Assembly: GCA_039028695.1 (NCBI GenBank)
Contig: JBCCHN010000145.1
Span: 1-13,095 of the forward strand
Length of the DNA stretch: 13,095 bases
Reading direction: 5' to 3'
Source of the DNA: JANQKX01 sp039028695
GTDB lineage: Bacteria; Pseudomonadota; Alphaproteobacteria; Kiloniellales; Kiloniellaceae
Position numbers and translations under genes: made by a program
Notes under the pieces: generated by a model
The model's database searches: none
What the model was told of the DNA's origin: nothing
The model's input: only the letters and a program-made list of their open reading frames with translations
Shown here: one piece after another, positions 1 through 6,230 of the stretch
Numbering within the stretch: the stretch's first letter is position 1
How the letters are laid out: every line of letters begins with the position of its first letter

Positions 1-1
1 G

Positions 2-328
2 CCCAAGGGACACGAGGCCCATGGGGACTCAGACGGCAACGACATGCCCATCTACCAGGCGGTGATGCCAAAGGGATCGGTTTTCTATTATCTGGGATCC
101 GCTCTGCACGGGGGTGGTGCAAATCGCGCCCAGACGCCCAGACTGGGTCTGATCAATACCTATTGTCTCGGCTGGCTGCGCCAGGAGGAAAATCAATACC
201 TTTCCGTCTCAAAGGAGGCCGCTGATCGTTTGCCCGAGCACGTGCGGCGCGTCATGGGCTATCAATCCCATGGGCGCCATCTGGGAGTTTACCCAGGCGA
301 CCCGGATAATCATTGGTTCGATAGCTAA
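2..328 (+). CDS. Phytanoyl-CoA dioxygenase (PhyH) family protein, 3' end only
   Basis: The reading frame is open from the left edge of the window to a TAA at 326-328, giving the last 108 residues of a protein whose start lies outside. It resembles the C-terminal half of PhyH-family Fe(II)/2-oxoglutarate dioxygenases. The segment GSVFYYLGSALHGGGAN (about residues 25-41 of the visible part) supplies the distal iron-ligand His, and the Arg in TPRLGL about 11 residues later is the expected 2-oxoglutarate-binding Arg. The proximal HxD pair must lie upstream. The tail with LPEHVRRVMGYQ is typical of bacterial members of unknown substrate. It does not resemble the ectoine hydroxylase EctD tail that I remember. 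The gene converges on the EutB-like gene with only 14 bases between the stops. The substrate cannot be told from this fragment. Confidence 0.75.
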   Translation, partial: PKGHEAHGDSDGNDMPIYQAVMPKGSVFYYLGSALHGGGANRAQTPRLGLINTYCLGWLRQEENQYLSVSKEAADRLPEHVRRVMGYQSHGRHLGVYPGDPDNHWFDS

Positions 329-353
329 TTCGGACTCCGAATCTAAGATTCGG
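328..353. repeat. Three-arm inverted repeat at convergent gene ends
   Basis: The short element ATTCGG occurs as ATTCGG (328-333), its complement CCGAATC (337-343) and GATTCGG (347-353). The middle arm can pair with either flank, with loops of three bases each way, so two mutually exclusive hairpins are possible. The site sits exactly between the two convergent stop codons and overlaps the stop of the EutB-like gene. No T-run follows on either strand, so it is not a canonical intrinsic terminator, though it may slow convergent transcription. Confidence 0.4.
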
Positions 354-1347
354 CAGGCACCATCGTCTCGCCGGAAATGAGCCGGTGGTGCAGCTTCATA
401 TCGATGTTGCCGCCGCTGAGCAGCACGGCCATTGGTCCCTGAGCCCGGACTTTTCCGGCCAAAAGGGCGGCGATGCCGACGGCGCCCGCGCCTTCGACGA
501 TTTCTTGTTCCACCCAATAGGCATGGTGGATGGCTTTGGCGATCTCCGCCTCATCCACCAAAAGCAACTCGTCCACAAGATCGCGCACCAAGGCGAAGGT
601 GTGGCGGTTATCCAGGCCGATACCGCCGCCCAAAGCATCGGCCAGGGTCGGCAGTTCGGATACCATGACCGGTTTGCCGGCGTGCTGGCTTTCGTACATG
701 GCCGCGCCACGCGCCATGGAAACCCCTATGATGCGCAGGGACGCTTTGACGGCCTTGACCGCGACGGCGATGCCGGCAATCAACCCGCCGCCCGATACCG
801 GAACCAAAAGGCTTTCCAGATCCGGCAGGGCCTCCAAGAACTCCAAGCCCAAGGTGCCTTGGCCGGCGATGATGTGGGGGTGGTCAAATGGCGGCAACAT
901 GACCATGCCGTCCTCGGAAACTAAGCGATCCACCTCGACTTGGGCGTCGTCTTGGGACTTGCCCACGATCCGCACCTCGGCGCCCAAGTCCCGAATGGCA
1001 CGGACTTTGTTTTCCGGCACCAGGTCGGACATGCAGATGGTGCACCTGACACCCGCATCCTTGGCGGCCTGGGCGAGCCCGCGCCCATGGTTTCCGGTGG
1101 AGACCCCTACCACCCCGCGTGTCCTTTCCGCGTCCGAAAGAGATAGAATGGCATTGCTGGCGCCGCGATATTTAAAGGAGCCGGTAATTTGCCGATGCTC
1201 CAATTTCAAATGAACCGGTGCCCCGATCACGGCGCTTAGGGAGGGTGAGCCGACAATCGCCGTCGCGCGCAAACGCCCGCTCAACCGGTGTTGCGCTTGG
1301 CGTATCGAGTCAAGATCCGGATGATTCTCTTGAGCCTGTTTGGACAT
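343..1347 (-). CDS. eutB: PLP-dependent threonine dehydratase-like enzyme, EutB type (hydroxyectoine utilization dehydratase)
   Basis: A 334-residue fold-type II PLP enzyme of the threonine/serine dehydratase family. The PLP Lys is K59 in GSFKYRGA, the substrate loop is STGNHG at 83-88, the phosphate-binding glycine loop is SGGGL at 185-189, and SGGNID near the C-terminus closes the cofactor site. There is no C-terminal ACT domain, so it is not the allosteric biosynthetic IlvA type. Blocks such as HLKLEHRQITGSFK, ICMSDLVPENKV, and GVSMARGAAM match my memory of EutB from hydroxyectoine degradation. However, no other ectoine gene is visible nearby, so a related beta-hydroxy amino acid (for example 3-hydroxyaspartate) is an alternative substrate. 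The ATG is preceded by GGAG six bases upstream. The gene is downstream of and co-directional with the LacI-family gene, 149 bases away, so it could have its own promoter or share the repressor transcript. Confidence 0.8.
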   Translation of the reverse strand: MSKQAQENHPDLDSIRQAQHRLSGRLRATAIVGSPSLSAVIGAPVHLKLEHRQITGSFKYRGASNAILSLSDAERTRGVVGVSTGNHGRGLAQAAKDAGVRCTICMSDLVPENKVRAIRDLGAEVRIVGKSQDDAQVEVDRLVSEDGMVMLPPFDHPHIIAGQGTLGLEFLEALPDLESLLVPVSGGGLIAGIAVAVKAVKASLRIIGVSMARGAAMYESQHAGKPVMVSELPTLADALGGGIGLDNRHTFALVRDLVDELLLVDEAEIAKAIHHAYWVEQEIVEGAGAVGIAALLAGKVRAQGPMAVLLSGGNIDMKLHHRLISGETMVPAES

Positions 1348-1496
1348 GATTCTCCGTCTAAGGCCCTAGTTGCGCCGACGCTCGCGGGACAGCAACGCTT
1401 TCGACCGGATAAGCCATTTTAGATTTACTTGAGAGGCTAAAACAAGGAACGTCGAACGGCCCATGGACGGCGTGTAACTGACAGGCGCGGATCTTG

Positions 1497-2540
1497 TCAG
1501 CCATTTCTTGGACGCGCTGCCGAGTCTCGGACAATTAAGTTTGTTTCTATCTCGGTGTGATCGGGTATTTGTCCCTTTTGCAAACGGGCTAAGAGGTAGT
1601 CCGCGGCGTGCTGGCCCATTTCCCGTGACGGCACATGGACGGTGGTAAGGGCCGGGACAATATGCTGTGAAAAAGGCAAGTCATCGAATCCGACAATCGA
1701 CATATCGCCCGGCACGTCCAGCCTATTGGCGAGACACTCGAAAATAGCACCAAAGGCTAAAACGTCATTACCGCAAATAATAGCGGTGGGCCTTGGCTCG
1801 GTCGCAATGAGACGACGGGTAATTTGCCGGCTTTGGGCAATATCGTAGTGCGATTCGTAAATCATAACATCGTCCTGTTGCAGGCCCCTTGCCTCAATAG
1901 CCGTCAACACACCTTGCAGCCTAAACCGCGCCCGGTCGTTATCCTTGATAATTCCTGAAATGATCCCGAAGCGCTGGTGGCCGATGTCCAATAGGTAATC
2001 GGCCTGGCGTTTTGCCGCCGCCAGATTGTCAAAGCCGACACAAGCATGAGGAACGGATTTATCAAAAACCCAGGTGTTCACATAGGGCAGGTTCATTTTG
2101 CCCAGTCGGGCATAAAGCCGGTCATCATGATCCGACCCAACTAACATCATACCGTCCACACCACGGGCAATCAGGGTCTCGGCCTGCACTAATTCTTCTT
2201 CCAAGGAATAGTCTGAGCTTGCGATCAGCAAGGTATATCCAGCTTTTTGAAGACGCTTTTGAAAGGCATGGATGCCGGTAGCGAAGATGGCATTGTCCAG
2301 CGTGGGAACGATAGCGCCGATGGCCCGCGAGCGTTGCGAGGCGAGTGCTTGGGCGGCACCATGAGGGATGTAACCCAACTCGGCGATGGCCAATTCGATT
2401 TTCTCGCGTCGGGCTGGACGAACCAGATCGGAATTGGTGAGATACCGCGAGACCGTTGCAGTGGAAACGCTCGCGTGATGGGCGACATCCTCCAAAGTTG
2501 CTTTGCCTTCGCGCGCCTTTTGTAAGCGTTTACTTCTCAA
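1497..2540 (-). CDS. LacI-family transcriptional repressor of the divergent sulfonate operon
   Basis: A 347-residue LacI/GalR regulator. The N-terminal helix-turn-helix is at about residues 15-60 (TLEDVAHHASVSTATVSRYL), followed by the hinge helix around AAQALASQRS, and then a periplasmic-binding-protein-like effector domain from IGAIVPT to the C-terminus (VGFDNLAAAKRQADYLL, GFDDLPFSQHIVPALTTV). The frame has no ATG or GTG near its 5' end. The first possible start is TTG at 2540. A second TTG at 2495 has a GAAGG ten bases upstream and would give 332 residues beginning just before HTH helix 1. The gene is divergent from the DHPS operon, and LacI-type palindromes lie at both ends of the shared region, which suggests repression of the operon and autoregulation. 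The effector is not known; DHPS or a pathway intermediate is the natural guess. Confidence 0.9.
   Translation of the reverse strand: MRSKRLQKAREGKATLEDVAHHASVSTATVSRYLTNSDLVRPARREKIELAIAELGYIPHGAAQALASQRSRAIGAIVPTLDNAIFATGIHAFQKRLQKAGYTLLIASSDYSLEEELVQAETLIARGVDGMMLVGSDHDDRLYARLGKMNLPYVNTWVFDKSVPHACVGFDNLAAAKRQADYLLDIGHQRFGIISGIIKDNDRARFRLQGVLTAIEARGLQQDDVMIYESHYDIAQSRQITRRLIATEPRPTAIICGNDVLAFGAIFECLANRLDVPGDMSIVGFDDLPFSQHIVPALTTVHVPSREMGQHAADYLLARLQKGQIPDHTEIETNLIVRDSAARPRNG
2522..2533. promoter_or_regulatory. Second LacI-type operator copy, at the 5' end of the repressor gene
   Basis: GTAAGCGTTTAC differs from the core of the perfect palindrome at 2682-2701 at one position (GTAAGCGCTTAC). 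It lies inside the repressor frame if TTG 2540 is the start, or in its leader if TTG 2495 is used. A possible minus-strand -10 element TATAAA is at 2556-2551, which would put this site just downstream of the transcription start. Inferred role: autoregulation or a partner for looping with the main operator, 164 bp centre to centre. Confidence 0.6.
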
Positions 2541-2644
2541 GAATATTCTCTTTATAGTTAGGTTCTGGCTCTATCCTGACAAAAAATATAGCCAAGTCAT
2601 GGGTTTTCGTGAAGCCTTCTCTTTCACTATCGGAAAATATTCAC

Positions 2645-2677
2645 TTGACATCACGTCATAAAATCGACAATCATAAT
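2645..2677 (+). promoter_or_regulatory. Candidate sigma-70 promoter of the DHPS operon
   Basis: A perfect -35 hexamer TTGACA is at 2645-2650. Two -10 candidates follow: GACAAT at 2666-2671 (spacer 15) and CATAAT at 2672-2677 (spacer 21). Neither spacing is ideal, so the exact -10 is uncertain. Either would place the transcription start at or just before the palindrome at 2682-2701, as expected for a repressed promoter. Confidence 0.45.
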
Positions 2678-2681
2678 CAAG

Positions 2682-2701
2682 AAATGTAAGCGCTTACATT
2701 T
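2682..2701. promoter_or_regulatory. LacI-family operator, perfect 20-bp palindrome
   Basis: The core TGTAAGCGCTTACA extends to a perfect 20-bp palindrome with AAA/TTT flanks. The central CG and even symmetry are typical of LacI/GalR operators. It ends immediately before the AGGAG ribosome-binding site (2703-2707) of the first operon gene and lies just downstream of the candidate promoter, so a bound repressor would block transcription start. The LacI-family gene next door is the obvious ligand. Confidence 0.85.
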
Positions 2702-2713
2702 TAGGAGTTGCCA

Positions 2714-2956
2714 ATGTCCAATGACAAAAAAGATAAATCGGCAAAGCCAGGGCGGGCTTACCTTCTCGTGGCATTGGCCTTCTTCTTGATCTGTGTGGGA
2801 AACATCGTGATTGGGAAAATCGCCGTGATGCAGGGTGCTGCGACGATCCCCGGCCTTGGGGATGTGGGTGAGTTTTTGGCGCTTTTCGTTGCGAATGTTT
2901 TTTTTATCGCTGCATGTCTCAAGCGGGAAAAAGCACAGATAGCGGAGTCAGGCTAA
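2714..2956 (+). CDS. Small two-helix inner-membrane protein, first gene of the DHPS operon
   Basis: An 80-residue protein that I do not recognise. A charged N-terminus rich in Lys (residues 1-13) is followed by a hydrophobic helix at about 15-38 (AYLLVALAFFLICVGNIVIG), a short loop with PGLGDVGE, and a second helix at about 50-68 (FLALFVANVFFIAACL), ending in a KREK-rich tail. The basic residues at both ends predict both termini in the cytoplasm. The ATG has AGGAG six bases upstream, and the RBS abuts the operator palindrome, so this is a real and controlled gene. It precedes the TRAP binding-protein gene by 119 bases on the same strand. A role linked to the transporter (assembly, stability or regulation) is inferred from position only. 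The 119-base gap that follows holds no strong hairpin or terminator. Confidence 0.75.
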   Translation: MSNDKKDKSAKPGRAYLLVALAFFLICVGNIVIGKIAVMQGAATIPGLGDVGEFLALFVANVFFIAACLKREKAQIAESG

Positions 2957-3075
2957 AGAGCACTGGCTGAAAGACCCCGGGCGGGCGAAACCCTAAAACT
3001 AAGAAATCCAGGGTGAAGTACCTAGGGCTAAGCGGAAGGTTATTTGAGTCAGGTCATGAATTGAGGGAGGAAGAA

Positions 3076-4233
3076 ATGACAAGGTTTAACACCAAAAATG
3101 ATGGCCCGAAATCGCTCGAGAGGCGGCGCTTTTTTGAAATTTCGGCCAAGTACGGCTTTACGGCCGCCGTGGTGGCTGGGGCCGCCGGTAGCCTGCTTAG
3201 CAGTGAAGCAGCAGCACAAACGGCTAAGGAAGAAAACGAGCGGCAGAAAGCGGCCGAGCATGTCATGACGGTCGGTACGGCCTATATTCTGGGTGCGTCG
3301 CGCAGCTATCCAATTATGCAATTGGACTTTAAGGAAAACGTCCAAAACGCCACCAATGGAAAAGTCTATGTCAAGCTGGCCCCGGGCGGTCAGTTGGGCG
3401 CTGGCGGTGCTCTCGCACAAAAGGTTCAAAACGGAACCATTCAAGCCGCGCAGCACTCGCTATCCAACTTTGCACCCTTCGCGCCGGTGGTGGACCTCAT
3501 CAATTTGCCCTACTTCTGCGGCGCTAATCAGAAGTTCGTCAACCTGGTGAACTCCGAGGCTTGGAAAACGGCGGTTCATGCTAAGGTTCAAGAGAAGGGC
3601 TTCAAGCCGCTCTGGTATGTCGTGATCGATCCGCGGGTCGTGGCCCTGCGCAAGGGCGGCGACGGACCCATCAAGACGCCGGCGGATCTGTCCGGCATCA
3701 AGTTCCGGGTGCCCGGCTCCAAAATGCTGCAGCAATACTATCGTATGATCGGTGCCAATCCCACGCCGGTGGCGTGGGGTGAGACGCCTTCAGCCATCAA
3801 ACAAGGGGTTGCAGACGCACTTGATCCAGCCGTTGGCGCTCTCTTTGTCTTTGGCTTTAAGGACATCTTGTCCTGGGTGACCTTCTCGCAGGCCGTACCG
3901 GATAGTCAGGTTTATTCCTGCAATGCGGAATGGTTCGATAGCCTGCCCGCGGACGTGCAGGAAGGGATCGAATTCGGCTCTGAAATCACGGCCCATCAGA
4001 ACCTTTCCAAGGTTCCGGCTGCGCGGAACTACGCCAAGGCGGAAATGAGCAAGGCCGGCGTCCAGTTTTACTCACCCAGCGCCGACGAGCTGGCTCAGTG
4101 GGTTGAAGCCGGCGGTCATCAGCGTCCCGAGTGGGATAGCTTCAAAACGGAATTGGCCGGATCGCTGGAAGCTTTTGACCAGCTCAATGAGGCGGCCAAC
4201 ACGCCTGGGCGTTATTACGTCCACGACGCTTAG
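3076..4233 (+). CDS. dctP: TRAP transporter substrate-binding protein (DctP family), probably for DHPS
   Basis: A 385-residue periplasmic solute-binding protein of the TRAP DctP family. The N-terminus carries a twin-arginine signal: ERRRFFEIS at residues 15-23, a hydrophobic stretch to about 40, and a likely cleavage near AAAQ (45-48). The mature domain contains the family's carboxylate/sulfonate-contacting Arg region IKFRVPGS (R211) and the downstream GANPTPVAWGETPSAIKQGVADALD segment. The start at ATG 3076 is chosen because GGGAGG lies five bases upstream and it places the Tat motif correctly; an in-frame GTG at 3013 lacks such a site. It is the first of a DctP-DctQ-DctM set and is followed by a stable intercistronic hairpin. 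The substrate is inferred from the downstream DHPS enzymes, where a TRAP system (HpsKLM) is known in other bacteria. The symbol used is the family name. Confidence 0.92.
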   Translation: MTRFNTKNDGPKSLERRRFFEISAKYGFTAAVVAGAAGSLLSSEAAAQTAKEENERQKAAEHVMTVGTAYILGASRSYPIMQLDFKENVQNATNGKVYVKLAPGGQLGAGGALAQKVQNGTIQAAQHSLSNFAPFAPVVDLINLPYFCGANQKFVNLVNSEAWKTAVHAKVQEKGFKPLWYVVIDPRVVALRKGGDGPIKTPADLSGIKFRVPGSKMLQQYYRMIGANPTPVAWGETPSAIKQGVADALDPAVGALFVFGFKDILSWVTFSQAVPDSQVYSCNAEWFDSLPADVQEGIEFGSEITAHQNLSKVPAARNYAKAEMSKAGVQFYSPSADELAQWVEAGGHQRPEWDSFKTELAGSLEAFDQLNEAANTPGRYYVHDA

Positions 4234-4250
4234 TCACTTTACCTGTCGCG

Positions 4251-4280
4251 ACCGCTGAACCCCGCCAAGGGTTCGGCGGT
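4251..4280 (+). other. Intercistronic hairpin between binding-protein and small permease genes
   Basis: ACCGCTGAACCC (4251-4262) pairs with GGGTTCGGCGGT (4269-4280) over 12 positions, with one G-U pair and a six-base loop. No T-run follows, so it is not an intrinsic terminator. Such hairpins behind transporter binding-protein genes commonly protect the upstream mRNA and raise binding-protein levels over the permease; that role is inferred here. The same gap also contains a 12-bp palindrome AAGGCGCGCCTT at 4326-4337. Confidence 0.6.
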
Positions 4281-4353
4281 CCCCGAGGCCAACGAAAAAA
4301 TTGCGAGGCTGCAATGCGTCGGCATAAGGCGCGCCTTTGCGGGAGCGAAACTC

Positions 4354-4878
4354 ATGAGTGATCGCCAGTCCTTTTGGCAAAAGCTTGACCAGAACGCCGA
4401 GCGTTGGATGCTTTTGTGCTTCTACGGCATGATCGTGGCAACGATCGTGATCGAAGTCGTGCGGCGCTTTGTCTTGTCCTACTCCTCGATCTGGGGTGAG
4501 GAGATTGCCCGTTATGCCTTTATTTACCTGGCATGGGTGGGCGCCTCGGTGGCGGTCAAGGATCGGGCGCACATTCGCATCGACGTTATTTTGAATTACC
4601 TGGGGACCCGCGGTAAGGCGCTGATTTACCTATTCGGCGACTTCTGCATGTTGGCTTTGGCCATCCTGGCGCTCTACACCTCCATCGAATCCTTGCAGAT
4701 TTCTATGAAGTTCGGATCCGTTACCCACGGCCTGCGCATCAGCTTGGCCTGGTTCCTAGCGGCGGTGCCCCTGGGCTTCACTCTGATGACCTATCGCCTC
4801 TGCCAATCCATTTGGCGGGACTTCAACGACCTTCGGCGCGGTAAGCCCGTGTTCGAAGGCGCGAAAATGTTCGATTGA
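4354..4878 (+). CDS. dctQ: TRAP transporter small membrane subunit (DctQ family)
   Basis: A 174-residue DctQ protein with four predicted membrane helices at about 18-40, 53-70, 87-110 and 128-150. The family signature between helices 2 and 3 is clear: WGEEIARYAFIYLAWVGASV followed by KDRAHIRIDV (residues 47-78). It forms the membrane complex with the large DctM subunit and is needed for transport driven by a sodium or proton gradient. The start ATG follows a GGGAG box nine bases upstream. It is 120 bases after the binding-protein gene, and only 12 bases before dctM, in a single transcription unit. The symbol is the family name; a pathway-specific name would be one of hpsKLM. Confidence 0.92.
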   Translation: MSDRQSFWQKLDQNAERWMLLCFYGMIVATIVIEVVRRFVLSYSSIWGEEIARYAFIYLAWVGASVAVKDRAHIRIDVILNYLGTRGKALIYLFGDFCMLALAILALYTSIESLQISMKFGSVTHGLRISLAWFLAAVPLGFTLMTYRLCQSIWRDFNDLRRGKPVFEGAKMFD

Positions 4879-4890
4879 CGGGGGGCGGTC

Positions 4891-6210
4891 ATGCTTTGGC
4901 AAACACTACAGGAACAAACCGTCGAACTCGGCTGGGAATTTTATGGCCCGGTCATCTTCATGGTCGCTTTGATCGCCCTGGCCGTTCCCGTTTGGGCCGC
5001 GCTGGGGATCGGATCGGTTGTGATGCTGGTGGCAACGGATGTCTTGCCCATCTCCCTGCTGGGCGAGGCGCTCTTTGACGGGATTGATCACTTCGCGCTG
5101 ATTGCCGTTCCCCTCTTTATTCTAACCGGCGATGTTTTGGTGCGCACCGGCTTGTCCGGCAAACTCTTGGATGTGGCCGATGCGACCACGGGCGGGTTCC
5201 GGGCCGGCTTGGGCACGTCAACCGTTTTGGGCTGCGGCTTTTTCGCTTGTATTTCAGGTTCGGATGCAGCGGGGGCGGCCGCAGTCGGCCGTATGACCAT
5301 CCACAAGCTGGTGGAAAAGGGCTATCCCCGGCCCTATGCCTGCGCGCTCGTTGCTTCGGGGGCTTGCACTGGAATCCTCATTCCGCCCTCCATCGCCTAT
5401 ATCATCATGGGCCTGATTTTGGGCATTTCTGCATCTACCCTGTTTCTCGCGGCGGCCATACCCGGTGTGATGATCATGGTGTCCATTATGGTGACCAATA
5501 TCGTCATGAACCGCATCCATAACTTCGAGGGCGACAAGGTTGGCTTCAGCTTTAAACATTGGCGGCGCACGGTATGGGACGGGCGCTACGCGCTCTTGGT
5601 TCCCATCATCATCCTCGGCGGGATCTATTCGGGTATCTTTACGCCGACCGAGGCGGCCGCGGTCGCGGTGACGACGACTATCACCATTGGCTTGCTTCAA
5701 GGCACCTTAAAACTGGCCGATTTCCCCAAAATGCTCTTGGGCTCGGCCAAGGTGAATGGCGTGATCCTACCCATCATCGCCATGTCGCTGCCCTTGGCCC
5801 AAACCTTGGCGGCGCTGGGTGTGCCTCAGGGCTTTGCCTATTCGGTAACGTCGATTACCGAAAACCCATATCTGATCATTCTCTTGATCATCGGCATACT
5901 GATTTTGGCCGGTTGTATCATGGAGACGACCCCCAATATCGTGATTCTCTCGCCCATTCTCTTGCCCTTGGCACAAGAGGCGGGGATGAACGATATCCAA
6001 TTTTGCATCATGATGGTCACCGCGCTGGGTGTCGGATTTATCACGCCGCCATTGGGGCTGAACCTTTTTGTCATATCGGGCATAACCGGCGAATCGGTTT
6101 TACGAATAGCGTCGCGTGTAGGCCCCTATGTCATCGGCATGCTGATTGTCGTCTTGATGATCGCCTATATCCCAGGGCTGTCGTTGGTCTTCTTACCTGA
6201 TATTTACTAA
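4891..6210 (+). CDS. dctM: TRAP transporter large membrane subunit (DctM family)
   Basis: A 439-residue integral membrane protein, normal size for DctM, with about 12 hydrophobic segments. Family blocks are visible in order: PLFILTGDVLVRTGLSGKLL (74-93), the loop SGSDAAGAAAVG (122-133), SGACTGILIPPSIAYIIMG (156-174), FTPTEAAAVAV (250-260), and GFITPPLGLNLFV (382-394). These conserved glycine- and proline-rich loops line the sodium and substrate site in characterised members of the family. The ATG has a G-rich ribosome-binding site directly upstream. It is 12 bases after dctQ and 20 bases before hpsN, which ties import directly to the first oxidative enzyme. The DHPS substrate is inferred from the operon. 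Confidence 0.93.
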   Translation: MLWQTLQEQTVELGWEFYGPVIFMVALIALAVPVWAALGIGSVVMLVATDVLPISLLGEALFDGIDHFALIAVPLFILTGDVLVRTGLSGKLLDVADATTGGFRAGLGTSTVLGCGFFACISGSDAAGAAAVGRMTIHKLVEKGYPRPYACALVASGACTGILIPPSIAYIIMGLILGISASTLFLAAAIPGVMIMVSIMVTNIVMNRIHNFEGDKVGFSFKHWRRTVWDGRYALLVPIIILGGIYSGIFTPTEAAAVAVTTTITIGLLQGTLKLADFPKMLLGSAKVNGVILPIIAMSLPLAQTLAALGVPQGFAYSVTSITENPYLIILLIIGILILAGCIMETTPNIVILSPILLPLAQEAGMNDIQFCIMMVTALGVGFITPPLGLNLFVISGITGESVLRIASRVGPYVIGMLIVVLMIAYIPGLSLVFLPDIY

Positions 6211-6230
6211 CTCCGAGAGGCATTGGATCC

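Noticed and set aside
2..328. Ectoine hydroxylase EctD next to the EutB-like gene
   Set aside because: The visible C-terminal part lacks the EctD pattern I remember and looks like the general bacterial PhyH family, so it does not support an ectoine cluster.
3013..3075. GTG at 3013 as an upstream start for the TRAP binding protein
   Set aside because: It lacks a ribosome-binding site, and adds 21 residues before the Tat signal; ATG 3076 has GGGAGG at good spacing.
4281..4353. Intrinsic terminator splitting the TRAP genes
   Set aside because: The hairpin at 4251-4280 has no following T-run and dctQ/dctM depend on the same transcript, so it is more likely a processing or stability element.
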